A stretch of DNA of 64,000 bases from Eledone cirrhosa (Eukaryota > Mollusca > Cephalopoda > Octopoda > Eledonidae). The stretch covers positions 301,497,786 through 301,561,785 of the forward strand of contig OZ024740.1 in assembly GCA_964016885.1 (NCBI GenBank), given 5' to 3'. Numbering within the stretch: the first letter of the stretch is position 1; the number at the start of each line of letters is the position of its first letter. The notes under the pieces were generated by a model. That model ran no database searches. It saw only the letters and a program-made list of their open reading frames with translations, and was not told the origin of the DNA. Shown here one piece after another: positions 21,881-35,527 of this stretch. Position numbers and translations under genes: made by a program.

Positions 21881-22354
21881 TATATATATATTTGTTTATA
21901 TATGTTTTATGTGTATTAGGTGTATACGTTCGTATGTGCACGGGTACAGGCGTTGCGTGGGTTTTATATGTGTGCGCGTGTTTTTGTGTACGTGCCTGTA
22001 TTTGCATACCCATGGCGGGTGTTTTCGCGTATGCATGTGTATGTATGCGTGCATGTATATAATTAATTATTGTTGATTTCAATAACCTCTGTAATTTATT
22101 TACATTTTTCTTAACTCTGAACCCAAGGATCATTCAGTTTCCTAAATAGAATTTTAATCTACGACTTCATTTATACCATAAACGTGGTTTTGTCTTTGCA
22201 TGTAATTGTTCTCACCGCTCCAAATAATGACGTAATATCTTCGTTTTTATCCGTTCTTTGTCAGGGAACGTCTCCACCAACCAAAGTATCGCCTTCCTGT
22301 CTTCATTCGGTTGCAACGTTTTTAGAAATATTTACTTCTGCGTTCACAAATTTA
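21881..22354. other. TG-rich then unassigned stretch
   Basis: TA/TG-rich to about 22060, then unassigned sequence. No gene seen. Confidence 0.45.
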
Positions 22355-22510
22355 TTTTTTTAGTTTCAGAAGATCCCGTTAAGGGTGAAAGCACCGATTG
22401 TGTGCTTAAACTTTAATCTGTTATTTTAATAAATATTTGCTCCACGGTTCTTATATATTTGATATATATTTATCCTTATCGAGCCCTCTTTGGATTTTAG
22501 TCTTCAAATT
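22355..22510 (+). mobile_element. Family E repeat, single arm, copy 1
   Basis: Shares AGAAGATCCCGTTAAGGGTG and AAACTTTAATCTGTTATTTT with 19075-19310. It continues with GGTTCTTATATATTTGATAT, which recurs at 62055-62090, and ends at (TA)n. Confidence 0.75.
22362..22412 (+). ncRNA. Hammerhead-like motif, family E (U4 changed)
   Basis: Stem I AGUUU with AAACU (five pairs). The core reads CAGAAGA, so U4 is A. Stem II is CCC-GUUAA-GGG closed by U-U. GAAA is followed by a five-pair stem III (AGCAC with GUGCU) and triplet CUU. Every helix is good; only U4 departs from consensus. Confidence 0.6.
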
Positions 22511-22516
22511 TATTAT

Positions 22517-22518
<2 letters not shown>

Positions 22519-22605
<87 letters not shown>

Positions 22606-22606
22606 T
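22519..22606. repeat. (TA)n microsatellite
   Basis: About 85 bases of TA between family E and family F copies. Confidence 0.95.
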
Positions 22607-22607
22607 A

Positions 22608-22818
22608 TTAGAAAGTGAGGTTTTTCTTACAAATTGAAAAATAACTGAGGTGTCCTACACGAGTGAAAGTATAAAGAAAAAGAGATGAAATCGAAAATGC
22701 AGCTAGAGTCTTATTTTTTTAAAAAATATATATATTTATTTGGTTCCTTTACCGGTTTCGCAGTTCTTCTGCTTTTCAAAAGGTGAGTTGAGATGGAGGG
22801 TCTGTGGTTTTTCTCACA
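22608..22818 (-). mobile_element. Family F repeat, copy 1
   Basis: Inverted relative to copy 2 at 37540-37750 and alike over about 205 bases. Shared parts are AGAAAGTGAGGTTTTT, GTCCTACACGAGTGAAAG and CTTTACCGGTTTCGCAGTTC. Bounded by (TA)n on both sides. Confidence 0.8.
22746..22783 (-). ncRNA. Hammerhead-like motif, family F copy 1 (C3U with G8A)
   Basis: Stem I CCUU pairs with AAGG. The core reads UUGAAAA where CUGANGA is expected, so C3 is U and G8 is A. Stem II is GCAG-AAGAA-CUGC, four perfect pairs with the usual G-C closing. GAAA is followed by stem III AC-CG-GU and triplet GUA. In active hammerheads C3 and G8 pair, and the double change would replace that pair with U-A. Confidence 0.58.
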
Positions 22819-22845
22819 TTATATATATATATATATATATATATA

Positions 22846-23290
<445 letters not shown>

Positions 23291-23391
23291 TATTAAACAT
23301 TTATACTCTGCTATGTATTGAGTACCTTTTTTACTGTGGTTGCCTCCGATTGAACCCTTATTAACTTACCTATCTATATATATATATATCA

Positions 23392-23690
23392 CAGAAAAAA
23401 AGTGTGCTGCGGCGAGTACAATTTATTGGACATATTACAATCGTTTCTCTGGCGACAAGCTCGAGTGACGATCGAAGTGATGATAGAACCTGACTCTGAA
23501 AATCGCAAGGTCCTCAGATACGTCTTAATTATACGAAGCACATTTTCCTATGTCCTTTTACATCGATATCCCTTGCGATTTTCAGAGTCAGGTTCGATCA
23601 TCCCATCGATCGTGCCTCGAGATGGTCGCCAGAAAAACGATTGTAATATGTCCAATCAATTCCATTTATCGCAACACTGATTCTCTTTTT
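23392..23690. mobile_element. Inverted repeat, about 300 bp
   Basis: The arms run from GGACATATTACAATCGTTT and CCTGACTCTGAAAATCGCAA to their complements around a centre near 23545. Part resembles family C (GAGTC...GATCGAACCT order). No complete hammerhead core is visible. Confidence 0.75.
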
Positions 23691-23775
23691 TTTCTATGAT
23701 ATCATACTCTGCTCTATGAGATCATCGAGTGCTCATACCACCTACCGCATACGGATGCTTTAAGCATCCAACTTC

Positions 23776-23778
<3 letters not shown>

Positions 23779-23845
<67 letters not shown>
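23779..23845. repeat. (TA)n microsatellite
   Basis: TA repeat left of family A copy 4. Confidence 0.95.
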
Positions 23846-24146
<301 letters not shown>

Positions 24147-24151
24147 TGAAC

Positions 24152-24400
24152 AGATAAGAAGCATGATTGGTGACGCGCGTTTCGCCAATGATCAGCTCGA
24201 GGTTCGATATGCATCGACCTTATCCGACTCTGTAATCTGCGGCTCGTCGGTCCACTTGTAATGCTAGTAGAAAATGAATACATGCTGTACGTTTTAGTCA
24301 GATTTTCATATGTTGGTCAATTACAGAGTCGGGTAAGATCTATACAGATCGAACCTTGAGCTGATCAGTGGCGAAACGCGCGTCACCAACCAATAAATGT
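24152..24400. mobile_element. Family C inverted repeat
   Basis: The left arm GGTGACGCGCGTTTCGCCAA and the right arm TGGCGAAACGCGCGTCACC pair. Both arms continue through CGAACCT and CAGAGTCGG-type sequence. Each arm reads CUGAUCA...GAAACGCGCGUC outward. Stem III and GUC look hammerhead-like, but G8 is C and no stem I or stem II forms. Confidence 0.75.
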
Positions 24401-24537
24401 AATGAAAACGTAACCAATCGTCCTTGTTATCTTTTCACTATAATACACTCTGTCTAGCTCTACAACTCGACACTGAAGTGAACCTAAACATCGAGTCCTC
24501 GCCCGAGTGAACCTACAGTAACTCCAATTTACAGTCC

Positions 24538-24538
<1 letters not shown>

Positions 24539-24612
<74 letters not shown>
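24539..24612. repeat. (TA)n microsatellite
   Basis: About 72 bases of TA. Confidence 0.95.
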
Positions 24613-24619
<7 letters not shown>

Positions 24620-25940
24620 GAGGTAGGGCATGTGTGTGCGTTGATGTTAGAGAACTCATTTTACCAACCCCTTCCTGCAGTATAATGTTTGATAATGTGG
24701 CATCTCCTTTGTGCTCATTACATAAAAAAACTACATTCTTTATATTCTATGCAACCTATTTGGTTTCAAGACATGTAGCTATTTAATGGTCATGCATTGG
24801 TTTCATTAACACATATCCATAATTATATACCGCAATTTCTGATGTCATCATATATGGAAATTTCTTTTTACAATTAGCTTTATATGAGAATGAACAAAAA
24901 CTACGACTCGTTGTAAGTTACTGGCAACATTGCACAGGATCTTTACTGTACTGTCCCAATTATCATTATGTATTTTTGACTTTTTAACTCAACAATGATC
25001 ATATGTGTATGTGAAATTCTTTGTAAATTATCAAGGAAAATACAAATGCCATTGTAATTGTTAAAGTATAATTTTGTTTTTGTTCTATTTCCAGTAATTA
25101 TACTTTATTTTCTATATTATCGCTAGAAAGTAAAATCATTTTCTCTGTTACAATTCTTCTTATAATAGAAGTTGTAATTGCCTTTGCGCATTCCAATTTT
25201 ATTACTGGTGTTTGTTGATATTAAATAAAATGATGATACATATATGATGTTATATTATTTCAGTATTATTTATTTCCCCAAATAAACATGCACACAACTA
25301 TCGTATTTTTAAGTGTTTCTAAAATATGCTTTTATGAATAGCCATGAGATAGTGTAACATTTTATATTCCAAATTACCTCCAAATTACATATGTATAAAA
25401 TGCTTTAGTTCATAGGTGGTCTTTCATCACAGCATTACTCGTAATTTGTTTTTGTTAAAATGTACTTTGTTGCTGTTGTGTTTATTTTATTGTGGTATGT
25501 AGAATGTTATTATAATATGTTTTTTAATAAACATATGAATGTGTAATGACTATTTCATTATGTCTACGCGCCGTAATTAGAGGACATCATATATTGAATC
25601 GTTTATGTTTCCTATTCTATTTTTCTGCAACTCTTTATTATTCACAAACATCCATGTAGATATGTGTATTTACATTCGGTCAATAAGTACGAATATAACT
25701 TATGATCACGTTATAGAAAACATAGCAAATTGGGGAGGTGTGAGTCAGTGAGAAACGTACGATTGATAGACAGACAGTTAATTCACGTCAAATACATCAA
25801 TAGTTATTGGTTTTACTCTATACCAGGTGGCGTAAACAAACTGAACATACATAAGTGTATGCCCAAGCACATAGAAAAATAAATTCACACACAGACACGC
25901 ATATACGTGAACATATACACACGCATATATCCCCATACAC

Positions 25941-25942
<2 letters not shown>
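24620..25942. other. Unique AT-rich DNA, no gene seen
   Basis: No repeat shared in the window and no convincing frame. Confidence 0.5.
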
Positions 25943-26027
<85 letters not shown>

Positions 26028-26046
26028 TATATTTATATATATATGT

Positions 26047-26086
<40 letters not shown>
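25943..26086. repeat. (TA)n-(TG)n microsatellite
   Basis: About 75 bases of TA, short spacers, then about 40 of TG. Confidence 0.95.
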
Positions 26087-26087
<1 letters not shown>

Positions 26088-26089
<2 letters not shown>

Positions 26090-26260
26090 TGATTGCTGCA
26101 AACTCTGCTAAGAGGATTGCAATCGCTTGTCAGATTACAGAAAATGGTGCACACGGACCTGTAACATGACCTGAACAAGCAATGCCTTTGTTTTGAAGGT
26201 TTATTCTAATTGGGAAAAGAACTTGCACTCGATCAATCTCACTCTCTGAGCATCGAAAAT
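26088..26260 (-). mobile_element. Family H repeat, copy 2
   Basis: Inverted homologue of 14540-14722: GATTGCTGCAAACT, GCAATCGCTTGTCAGATTAC and CTCGATCAATCTCACTCTCT match its complement. Confidence 0.65.
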
Positions 26261-26598
26261 ACTACCCGAAAAGGAGAACTGGTCAACCTCATCGGATGCT
26301 TCCGAAGCCGCAGGTTTTTTTTCAGAGTTTCTCTCAGAAATGTGTTGTGACAACAGCTGGGGGGGGGGGGAGGCTTTTACTCCCAGGTGAAAAAGAAAGT
26401 ACTATTTAGATGGTCGATGTCTCTGCTCAGATCTTCCGCCTTCGACGGATCTTGTATTTCATCACGCAGGGTGTCCACATATCCCCCTCCTCACCAAGCA
26501 AGTTTGGTCGGGTAGCCAGTTTAGTCGCCGACGACCCGACCATGAAACAGATTGTACTGGGTTACATGTTACCAATAGCATTCGAGAGCGACCTGAGA

Positions 26599-26640
<42 letters not shown>

Positions 26641-28099
26641 AGGGGCAGTAATATTCTGCCATATAACAGCCCCATTAGAGAAGTATAATTTAAAATGTTA
26701 TATTATTAAGGCTAAGTATTAAGTCTCGTTACTATGGAGTTTGGCTTGAGAAGCAGGTGAAATTCCTATGTAACGAGACTCATTCTTTAACCATAACTAA
26801 ATGAATATATATATATATATAATCGTGTGGGGGGGGGCGTGTATGTGAGCACGTGTGTGTGTATGCGTGTGTGTTTATATATACACATATATCTGTATAG
26901 ATTCAGAAGTCTATATATACACTTACCCTGTGCGTATTTGCATGAGCAAATATCACAAACATTTTTAACAATTTAACATATAAAGATACAATCGAATTCA
27001 GAAAGATTGCGAGTAAAAGAGGGAGAGAAGAGGGAAAGTCTGAGCATCCCGTGATGAAGGAAGATGTTCTAATTACTAGATTTCATATAAATATTAAATT
27101 GATAATGCTATGTATTAAAATGTTTGATCCTACTTAAAGCCACTGTCGAAATTTTCCGGTGTTTATACGAATACATGTGTGTTTGTTTCTGCCCGTATTT
27201 TACATATTTTGCATAGTACATGTGTATATAGGTGTGCACGTTTCATCGTGTTTGTTTATATTTTGAAATGCTTTATAACATCATCTATCGTTGCCCTCGG
27301 AATATGCTTTTGTGCAACTTAATATTCGTCCAAATATTTACTGCAGCATTTATTTAATTATGTTACTCTATAGCATGTATATCTTTTGTGGTATAGATAT
27401 TTGATAATTGAAACATATATTCCTACACGCATGCAAAAACATCCATACGTACGTACACCATCATAAATCCAAGTATACATATATACGTACATGTGTAATA
27501 TGTTGTAATATGTTGTAATATTCAAACATATAACATGGTCATGTCGTCTACTATTTTGTGGTGAACGATTGAAATTACACGGAATACGTCAAAACATTAT
27601 ATATATAAATATAGTCATCTGCCCAATATATCTATGAATGAAGGCACATATACTATGACTTTGGCATTTGTAAAACATGGCAAATTATTAAGGAATCGAA
27701 GTTCTTAAACACAGACTAAACTTATTTATTTATGTAATACCATACATAATAATTTTATTGTAGATGATATTCACTCTATGCTAGAAAACAATTATTCGGT
27801 CCATGAATTGGACGTCTGTTATGATAATAGTTGTTATGTTAAGTTCGGTCGCTGATGTCAGTGACAAAATGAGCAATATTTAAGTTATAGGTAAAGGGGA
27901 ACTTGGGTGCTCGAAGTGAACATCGTATAGCATCTACAGCACGGAGGCAGGATTAGACTGGTATAGAGGCGTGAATTGTTAATAAACTTGTATATAGGTA
28001 AAGATGTTGATAGGTACATATTCATGCCGGTAGAAAAGCGGCGGATAATTTCTTAATGAAAATGAACATTTTATTTACAGTAATATTAATAATAATAAT
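26261..28099. other. Mostly unique DNA, no gene supported
   Basis: Contains (TA)n near 26599-26640, a small hairpin (GTCTCGTTAC / GTAACGAGAC) at about 26733-26782, and a TAATATGTTG triplet repeat near 27496-27520. No coding family recognised. Confidence 0.5.
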
Positions 28100-28147
28100 A
28101 TTTGTTTCTACTTTTGGCACAAGGCCAGCAATTATCCCAGTGCATAA
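28100..28147 (-). mobile_element. tRNA-derived SINE, 3' fragment (copy 2)
   Basis: Only the tail GTTTCTACTTTTGGCACAAG and GGCCAGCAATTATCCCAGTG remain. It abuts a 28152-28262 repeat. Confidence 0.7.
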
Positions 28148-28151
28148 CCTA

Positions 28152-28262
28152 AATATCTAAAACAGAGAATGTTTGTATGTGTGACTCCCTAAAACTCGAG
28201 AACGACCCAACCGACTTGTTCAAACTTTACGAGCATCCTGATATTATTTGGGAAATTTACAA
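28152..28262. repeat. Single arm of the 62-63 kb terminal repeat
   Basis: AATATCTAAAACAGAGAATG, then CTAAAACTCGAGAACGACCC and TTCAAACTTTACGAG. It matches the arms at 62175-62290 and 63190-63285. Confidence 0.7.
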
Positions 28263-28439
28263 GAAACTCACCTGTCTCAAATAATTTATGATATATAACC
28301 TATTTCTCTAGTCTTTAAATCACAATCTTTGTAATATATATCAATAAGCATATAAAATATTATGAAAGTACACCTATAGTCTAAGTCAGATGAATTAATT
28401 ACTTTTGGATATAGATTTTAAATGCCTTAAATAGAGAAG

Positions 28440-29830
28440 TTATTATCTGGTTGACTCGTGTGTACCGGGTGAAAAGGATCTCTGGAAAGGCACCCAAGAA
28501 ATGGCTGTCGGGAATGATAATTTCAATTATTAAAACTGGAGACACGAGAGATTGTTCCAATTACAGAGGAGTCTCTTTGTTAAGCCTCCCCGGTAACGTC
28601 TATGCTGATGTGACTGCGGTTTTCGCCCCGGATGCAGCACAGATGACCAAATAGTTACACTGCGGTAAGTCTTCGTGAAATCGTGGGAGTATCGCGAAGA
28701 GTTGTATCCTTGTATTGGTGAACTTGAGAAGGCACATGACCGCCTTCCTCGGGACCTGTTGTGGATGGTTATGCGATCGATGATCAATTTCCTGCTGCAC
28801 TGATGTTTCTATACGAATTTCATGACTATTTGTGTTCGTATAAATGCTGATAAATCAAAACTATTCAATGTGGGAGTCGGACTAGGTCAAGGATCCGTAT
28901 CTCTTCTGCTAGTGAGTTCTGTGAACAGGAATGGCATTCACAGCCGGGCTGGAAGCGGTGTCATAATTGGCACGCGTAAATTCAGTCAGCTGGAATTTGC
29001 AGACGACATGATGTCACTTAACTCGACAGAAGGTGATCACCAACATACACACGATAGGTTTAACGCCGATTGATGCATAGTTGGAATGAAAATTAGTGCT
29101 GTGTAAACACTCGTTCTCTCGTGAAAGCCTGCGAAGTGCACTCTACAAGTGAATGGAGTTCCACTGAAACAGGTAGAGAATCTCAAGTATCGTGGGACCG
29201 TGTGGATGAGAGATGGATCTTGTTAATGAAGTAAGTATAGAAGCTGATGCAGCAATACGCCAACGGCATCATTTGCTTATCAGACGAGGGGGGGGGGGAA
29301 CGTAAAAGGTAAACTCGCTATCTTCATTTCGTTATTTGTGCCAACCTTTACGTATGGTCATCAATATTGGAAACTTTACGTATGGTCATCAATATTGGTT
29401 AATGATAAAAATAATACAAGCGAACGAAATGGGTTTCACCCGAAGAATGGTTGGGGTAACGTTATGCGATAGAGAGTATAGCACGGGGATCAGAGATACA
29501 CTGTCGATAGAGATGCAACGTCTCCGAATTGAGTGATCACTGCTTTGATACTATAGACCTGTGGCTAGAAAGTTTCAGGATAGAACAACTGCAGAGATTT
29601 TATGGGCAAAGCTGACCGGCTGGAGACCCTGAAGTAGAGTCCGATCAAGATGGTTGTATAATATTCATAAGCTGAGCTCGTCTTTCTTGGTGTTCCAGCC
29701 GGATCGTTTGCAAATGTTTGCATCTGACAGGATCCGCTGGTTGTAGTATCTGAGGACTCTGCTACCACAACCCACTCAGAAATATGTGGGCGACGAAGAA
29801 GAAGAAGAACTGAATAATGTATTAAATGTC
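28440..29830 (+). pseudogene. Non-LTR (LINE) reverse transcriptase remnant
   Basis: Pieces of one reverse transcriptase lie in order in different frames. First is a fingers segment with GDTRDCSNYRGVSLLS (28451-28654). Next is a stretch reading like LEKAHDRLPRDLLW (near 28725). Then comes a palm segment with GVGLGQGSV and the catalytic ELEFADD-type block QLEFADDMMSLN (28822-29073), then a C-terminal segment NEMGFTRRMVGVTLCDRE and SIEMQRLRIE (29336-29536). It ends in a GAAGAAGAAG tail at about 29805. Many stops and shifts make it a dead copy. By motif it belongs to the endonuclease-type non-LTR group; the clade was not determined. Confidence 0.82.
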
Positions 29831-30042
29831 CAACAGACTATAATACATCTAACAATACTAGCCTTGACTGCAGGCATGCGATGTCAAATATAGTTAAGAA
29901 TTAAACCAATTTTAAATAAGTAATTCATGACATTTTACAAAACTAAACCAATATAAGCTGAGCTTATGTTGGTGAAATATTAAACAACTAAAATTTTAAT
30001 GAGTCTTTCTATCTCGAAGATTTAGATGGCTAACAATAATAA

Positions 30043-30250
30043 TGGTTTCTTATATACGCACAAGGCCAGCAATTTTGGGGGGAGAATAAAGTCGGTTAAA
30101 TCGACCCCAGTGGTGAATGCTACTTTATTTTTATCGACCCCGTAAGGATGAAAAGCAAAGTCAACCTCAGCGGGATGTGAACTCAGGTCATAAAGGGCCG
30201 TAACTCTGTGTCCGACCCTCTGCTGATACTGCCAATCACCGCCCGCATGG
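30043..30250 (-). mobile_element. tRNA-derived SINE, copy 3 (long-tail variant)
   Basis: On the minus strand the head has GGTGATTGGCAGTATCAG and the B-box-like CTGAGTTCACATCC. The 3' part carries an extra GGTTAAATCGACCCCAGTGG-type block shared with copy 8 and absent from copies 1, 4, 5, 6 and 7. Confidence 0.8.
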
Positions 30251-30321
30251 CTGAAAATAATAATGAAATGCAGAAGAGGTAGTATAATTTCAGAGATTAC
30301 TGTTGAATGCTGTGCAACCTT

Positions 30322-30400
30322 CTTCTTCTTCTTCTTCTTCTTCTTCTTCTTCTTCTTCTTCTTCTTCTTCATCTTCTTCTTCTTCTTCTTCTTCTTCTTT
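30322..30400. repeat. (CTT)n microsatellite
   Basis: About 78 bases of CTT with one CAT interruption. Coding-looking frames over it are repeat artefacts. Confidence 0.95.
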
Positions 30401-32019
30401 GTGGAGACAAAGCCCTAAACACTCTTTCCAGTGGGTCGGGCCAGAAGCAACGAAGTAACCGTTTCCAGTTACTCCAGTACTGTAGATTTCGTCACTCCGA
30501 TACTGTAGATTTGGATGGATGATGGAAACTCCACTATTTAGTTGTGCTCAGTAATCTAAAGAACACAACTCTCAAATGGCTACTTCTTAGAAAAGGAGTG
30601 TATCTTTTTCTCGACAATAGTTATCACAGAATTCCACTTAATATCATTGCAAGCTTATCATATAAATAACTCATGTATTTTAAGGAAGAATATGATACTT
30701 TTACTTAATTTCTTTTACTTATTATTATGCCTTCGAAAGTAAAAGTGTTTTGTCATAGACGAAAGTATGTAGGATGCAGAATTTATACGCGCATGGTTTA
30801 GAAATCAGCCACATGTCGAATTGTTCAGTTTCAAGTAGATAGTGAGATGAGAATTCTTGTCTCTAAGCAGATTAACATGCATGTATCTCATTAAATTGTT
30901 TACAGTTTTCCTGTATATATTAATCTTACAATCTGAAGCCACATTGATTATATCTGTCGAACGGTTCAGACGATGCCTAGGTTAATATGAAATACAATTC
31001 TATTATTCTTAGTTTATTTTGTACTCATTTGTATCACTCTAAATACATGCAGTCGAATTTCCTAAATAACAATAAATATTTCTGTACATCTGAGATTGTA
31101 TGCAAATATTTTAAGAGTTTAGATATTTTTATACTTTACTTTTGTCACACAGTGTAAATCCATCCATAAATTGTGTAAAACAATATTTTACGCTTATAAA
31201 CAAAATTAATTAATGACAGCAAATTTGTTCCTTTATGTGAAAACATTCAAATACAATTACCCTCATAAATATTTAATATTCTGATTATGCGTAAAATGCC
31301 GTGTTTTTGCATCAAATATTTGAGCCACTCAATGAATTATTAAGGTACTGTTCATGTTTACTTAATCTGCAAAATGAATGCAGATCCCTGTAAAAGGAAA
31401 AAAAAACAAAAAAAAAAACAATCGTGAGATAAATGGTCAGAACTAAAAATATATTTAATCAGTCATATATTCAATCACCAAAATATTTCATTCTAAAACA
31501 CAACGACAACATAGTATTTAATTTGTTTCAGTTCAACTGTTTAAGTAAATGATATAAAAAAAAGATTTTAAGGTAATTAAAGAGAATGAGCTCAAAACGA
31601 AAGCTGAGATATATACTGACATGTATATTATATCGATTGCGTATTCATGAATTCATAAGGATAAGGGCAAATGCAAAATAAAGGCGAGGTAAACATTTTA
31701 ACGCACGTATTTTTAACTAAACGAGTAATTAAAGTATCTGAAAAGAAAATAGAACTAAAGAAGAACACCAGATCAATAGATAAAGGAACTAAAGTAGCCG
31801 ATAAAGAGAAAAATATTTAATCAGAACAGTTAACATTCTGTAATTGTTAAAGTTGCTTGATCTTATCTATACACGCACATTGTGTAATGAGATAATCTGT
31901 TGTAGAGATATTAATATCGATTTTGGAAGACTCTTTGAGGTAATAACTCATATAAAACTGACAAAAGCAAAACATAGTACCAGATTTCAATGTTCACGGA
32001 GACAAAGGAATAAACCAAC

Positions 32020-32020
<1 letters not shown>
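30401..32020. other. Unique AT-rich DNA, no gene seen
   Basis: No repeat shared in the window except a 17-A block near 31398-31420. Confidence 0.5.
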
Positions 32021-32021
<1 letters not shown>

Positions 32022-32079
<58 letters not shown>

Positions 32080-32168
32080 GTGTGTGTGTTTGGGCTATAC
32101 GGGTGTATTTAGGTGCTTATGTGCAGTGTTTAATATATCGTGTTTGTGTGAGTGCGCCTGTGTGTGCC

Positions 32169-32200
<32 letters not shown>
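32022..32200. repeat. (TA)n and (TG)n tracts
   Basis: TA at 32022-32080 and TG at about 32172-32200. They are separated by a segment whose GTGTATTTAGGTGCTTATGT recurs at 32509-32530. Confidence 0.85.
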
Positions 32201-32201
<1 letters not shown>

Positions 32202-32627
32202 TGTGCCTCTGAGTGTGTGCGTATTATTGTGTGTGTGTGGTGCAAAATTGAAATAATATTTCATGCACAACACCAATCGGAAACAAAAGGAATCTACTAA
32301 AAGAGTACACAGGCCTCTTAGACATGGACAAAATACAGCAGACGCCAGTGCGGTGGTTTGTCAGTGAAACACTTTGAGCTTTTCTTCTCAGGGGGTATCT
32401 TTTCACGCAGGTGTGCGTCGAACTGTGAATAAGTGACTGCATCTGTAGGCACACCATCGTGTGTTTGCCTGATCATGAGACTGCACGTTTATGTTTGGCA
32501 TATACCGGTGTATTTAGGTGCTTATGTGCAGTTTGATTAGTAGGTGAGTGTATGTATATTGTACGTGAGACTGTGTTTATGCACGCGAACAAAGGCAAAC
32601 TACTTACACAGATACATTATTGCTAAG

Positions 32628-32822
32628 ATGGCCAGTGGATTGGCAGTATCGGTAGAGGGTCGGATGCCATGCTTTGACGCATAGAGTTACGGCCCTTGCC
32701 ATTCCGAGTTCAAATCCCGCCGAGGTTAACTTTGCCTTTCATCCTTATGGGGTCGATAAAATAAAGTACCAGTAATACACTGGGTAATTGCTGGCCTTGT
32801 GCCAAAAGTAGAAACAATTATT
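32628..32822 (+). mobile_element. tRNA-derived SINE, copy 4
   Basis: Full-length: GGATTGGCAGTATCGGTAGA, GAGTTCAAATCCCGCCGAGG, CATCCTTATGGGGTCGATAA, GCTGGCCTTGTGCCAAAAGT. This is the best reference copy in the window. Confidence 0.88.
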
Positions 32823-33161
32823 GCTAAGATGAACACACAGGTTTGAATCACACTCGATCAGAACGCACAAACACAGCGCTATCCAGTAATCTTACATGTG
32901 TAGGCGCACATATCTACACAGGCACGCACACACACACCCACACACACAAACACACCTACACATATACACACACGCACACACTTGAGGCGAATCCACCATA
33001 CAACATAACCTCCACACCATAATTCTTTGCTCTGAAATTTCCAATCTAGCGACTCACTTAAAATGTTCACTCTTTAAATGTTCTCTTCTACTGTGATTAT
33101 ATCCTAATTTTTGAAGAATCAGTGGAGACTTCTCTGGAATCTACCGGTAATGAGATTTAAT

Positions 33162-33484
33162 ATTTCTCAGCAATATGTTACCACGGCATAACCCTCTTTT
33201 TGAGCGGAAAATATTTCTCCATTTCATATAATATATACAAATATTCTCAGCAATATGTTACCACGGCATAACCCTCTTTTTGAGCGGAAAATATTTCTCC
33301 ATTTCATATAATATATACAAATATTCTCAGCAATATGTTACCACGGCATAACCCTCTTTTTGAGCGGAAAATATTTCTCCATTTCATATAATATATACAA
33401 ATATTCTCAGCAATATGTTACCACGGCATAACCCTCTTTTTGAGCGGAAAATATTTCTCCATTTCATATAATATATACAAATAT
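33162..33484 (+). repeat. 80-bp tandem repeat, four copies
   Basis: The unit contains CAGCAATATGTTACCACGGC and CTCTTTTTGAGCGGAAAATA. It starts at about 33166, 33246, 33326 and 33406 with exactly 80-base period, and the copies appear identical. Flanks are unrelated single-copy DNA. Confidence 0.93.
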
Positions 33485-35527
33485 CATCACAAATTGCAGC
33501 TGAATAGTTCGAATCCCTGTTAAGCTGCTTTTCCATTTCATGGAGGATTATAAAATTGTCGAGTTAATAGGCCAAAGGTATTGTTTCGAATTGAATAACA
33601 ATGATGTTTTTCATAGAGCTGGCAGGGTGAATGATGCTAATAAAATTATGCGTTTTATGTGAAGTAGTGTAGTCACATATATACAATTTCTGTCTGTTCT
33701 GAAAAATCTGTCCTGCCGTTCTTTCCTGAGACCTACCAAAGTATCTGTAGTATCGGAGCTGTGATCTCTCAATTCGGAGAAATTGCGGCTCTATCTGGTG
33801 TAAGTCTCTGAACCGCGAGCTACGCACTGTATCGAGTAAAGTTATTCCAGAGACTCTTTGGAGAATCCCCGATTTGGCCGCTTGTATTCTCCACCGTATT
33901 TTGTAAAAATGAATGACGACATTATCAAACTTTTCAGTAATTAAGTTGAGACATGTTCTAATGATTTGCGATATTAATTACTGGAATTCTGGAATACATT
34001 TTACAATAGGGAGTATGGAATCTAATGTAGTTTACTTGATTATGCATTTATCTGATTTACACGCTTGAACAATCATGTAGTAGTATGGTCCAAATAGTTA
34101 CATTTAAGATATATTAATGAAATAATAACGTGTTATGCATCTGAATATATACTATATCATCCATTACTGCCACAATAGCTATTTTCCCAGCTTTATTAAT
34201 ATTATTTGAATTAGAATAACGCGATAATTTAAAGTTCAGAAACAGAATAAATGTGGAGTTTATAGTATGAATTATCAATAATTATTTGCAAGCACACATA
34301 AGTGTTTAATCGCAAAGAAAATACTCAAATGTACGTTTATGTTTTGTTACAATATTTATATTGTATATGAGATTCCCTGCACAAGCACCGAGTCCAGGAC
34401 TCATATAATAGGTGTTCATGACAGAAATTGTTTGCTACAGTAGAAACAATGAGATGACGCAGTGGCACAAAAGAGACCTTATAGATGCTGGAATTATTCC
34501 CGACGTCATAATTCAGAAATAACATAAAAGTAGATAAGAAATAAGAATATATATTTATATATAGAAAGGGAATGAGTTGGAAATAGCCGTGACATAAATT
34601 CAGTTGAACCTTTGTGGGAAGAACAAGTTTGTTTACCGGTAACTATTTAATTCAAATGGATTGTCGCAGGCTCCTATTGACGTTGGGATTAATGAATGTT
34701 ACAGGAATATTGCCATTATCTTTTATTCAGCATGCTTCTTGTTTTTCATGTGCTCTTAAAAGTCAAATGGTAAAGAGAACATATCAGAATATAATGAAAT
34801 AGATGTCTGAAAACTCGTCTTCAAATAAATTGATATATTAAAGTGAGTATTAAATTCTACTTTAGTTTTATAAGATATCATATTCATATTTTTTTAGAAA
34901 TTATATAGTGTTCTTAAACATTTAGCTAGGATTGTGTGATAAGCACAGAGAAACAACATTATAACTAGAACTGCTGTACAAAACACAAAATAACTCAGTA
35001 AAATGCAAATATCATTCAAATATTTCAGATCAGTTCTATGTAAATGTAATAAATTGTTACCAAGAAACTAAATGAAACTAAAGTAAAATAAAATATTATC
35101 TGAACATTAAAATCATAATGCATAAAACTGATAAGAACAATGTGTATATATATATATATATATATATCATAATTAAATAAATATCGGAAAACAGTAAAGA
35201 AAAACAACAGCCGTATCAGAATTCAAATGGATAACATTGTACAAGTTACGGTTTAGTTAAAGAATACTATTTGGCACTGAAAATGCAAAAATAGGCAATA
35301 TTTATTTAGAATTCATTAAAGAATACAACCCAAGGTACATCGTTGAACCACAATAATTCACAGACACACTATCTTAATTCAACGTGCAATCCTCAATCGG
35401 AAGATATTTTAGAGATTTTACAAGAGCGGAAAAACTTAATATCATTTTCAAAATACCAATTTCCACATATCGCAAATATGTATTAATATACAGTGATAAA
35501 ATCACTCAATGTATTAAGAATCACAAT
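33485..35527. other. Unique AT-rich DNA, no gene seen
   Basis: No shared repeat and no supported frame. A short (TA)n lies at 35146-35167. Confidence 0.5.

Noticed and set aside
24152..24400. CUGAUCA...GAAACGCGCGUC in both arms of family C
   Set aside because: G8 is C, stem II is absent and the flanks do not form stem I. Only the stem III and GUC part looks hammerhead-like.
30322..30400. Poly-Leu or poly-Lys protein over the CTT tract
   Set aside because: Simple trinucleotide repeat translated in frame.
33162..33484. CRISPR array
   Set aside because: The 80-base units are identical throughout with no unique spacers, and the DNA is animal. It is a tandem minisatellite.
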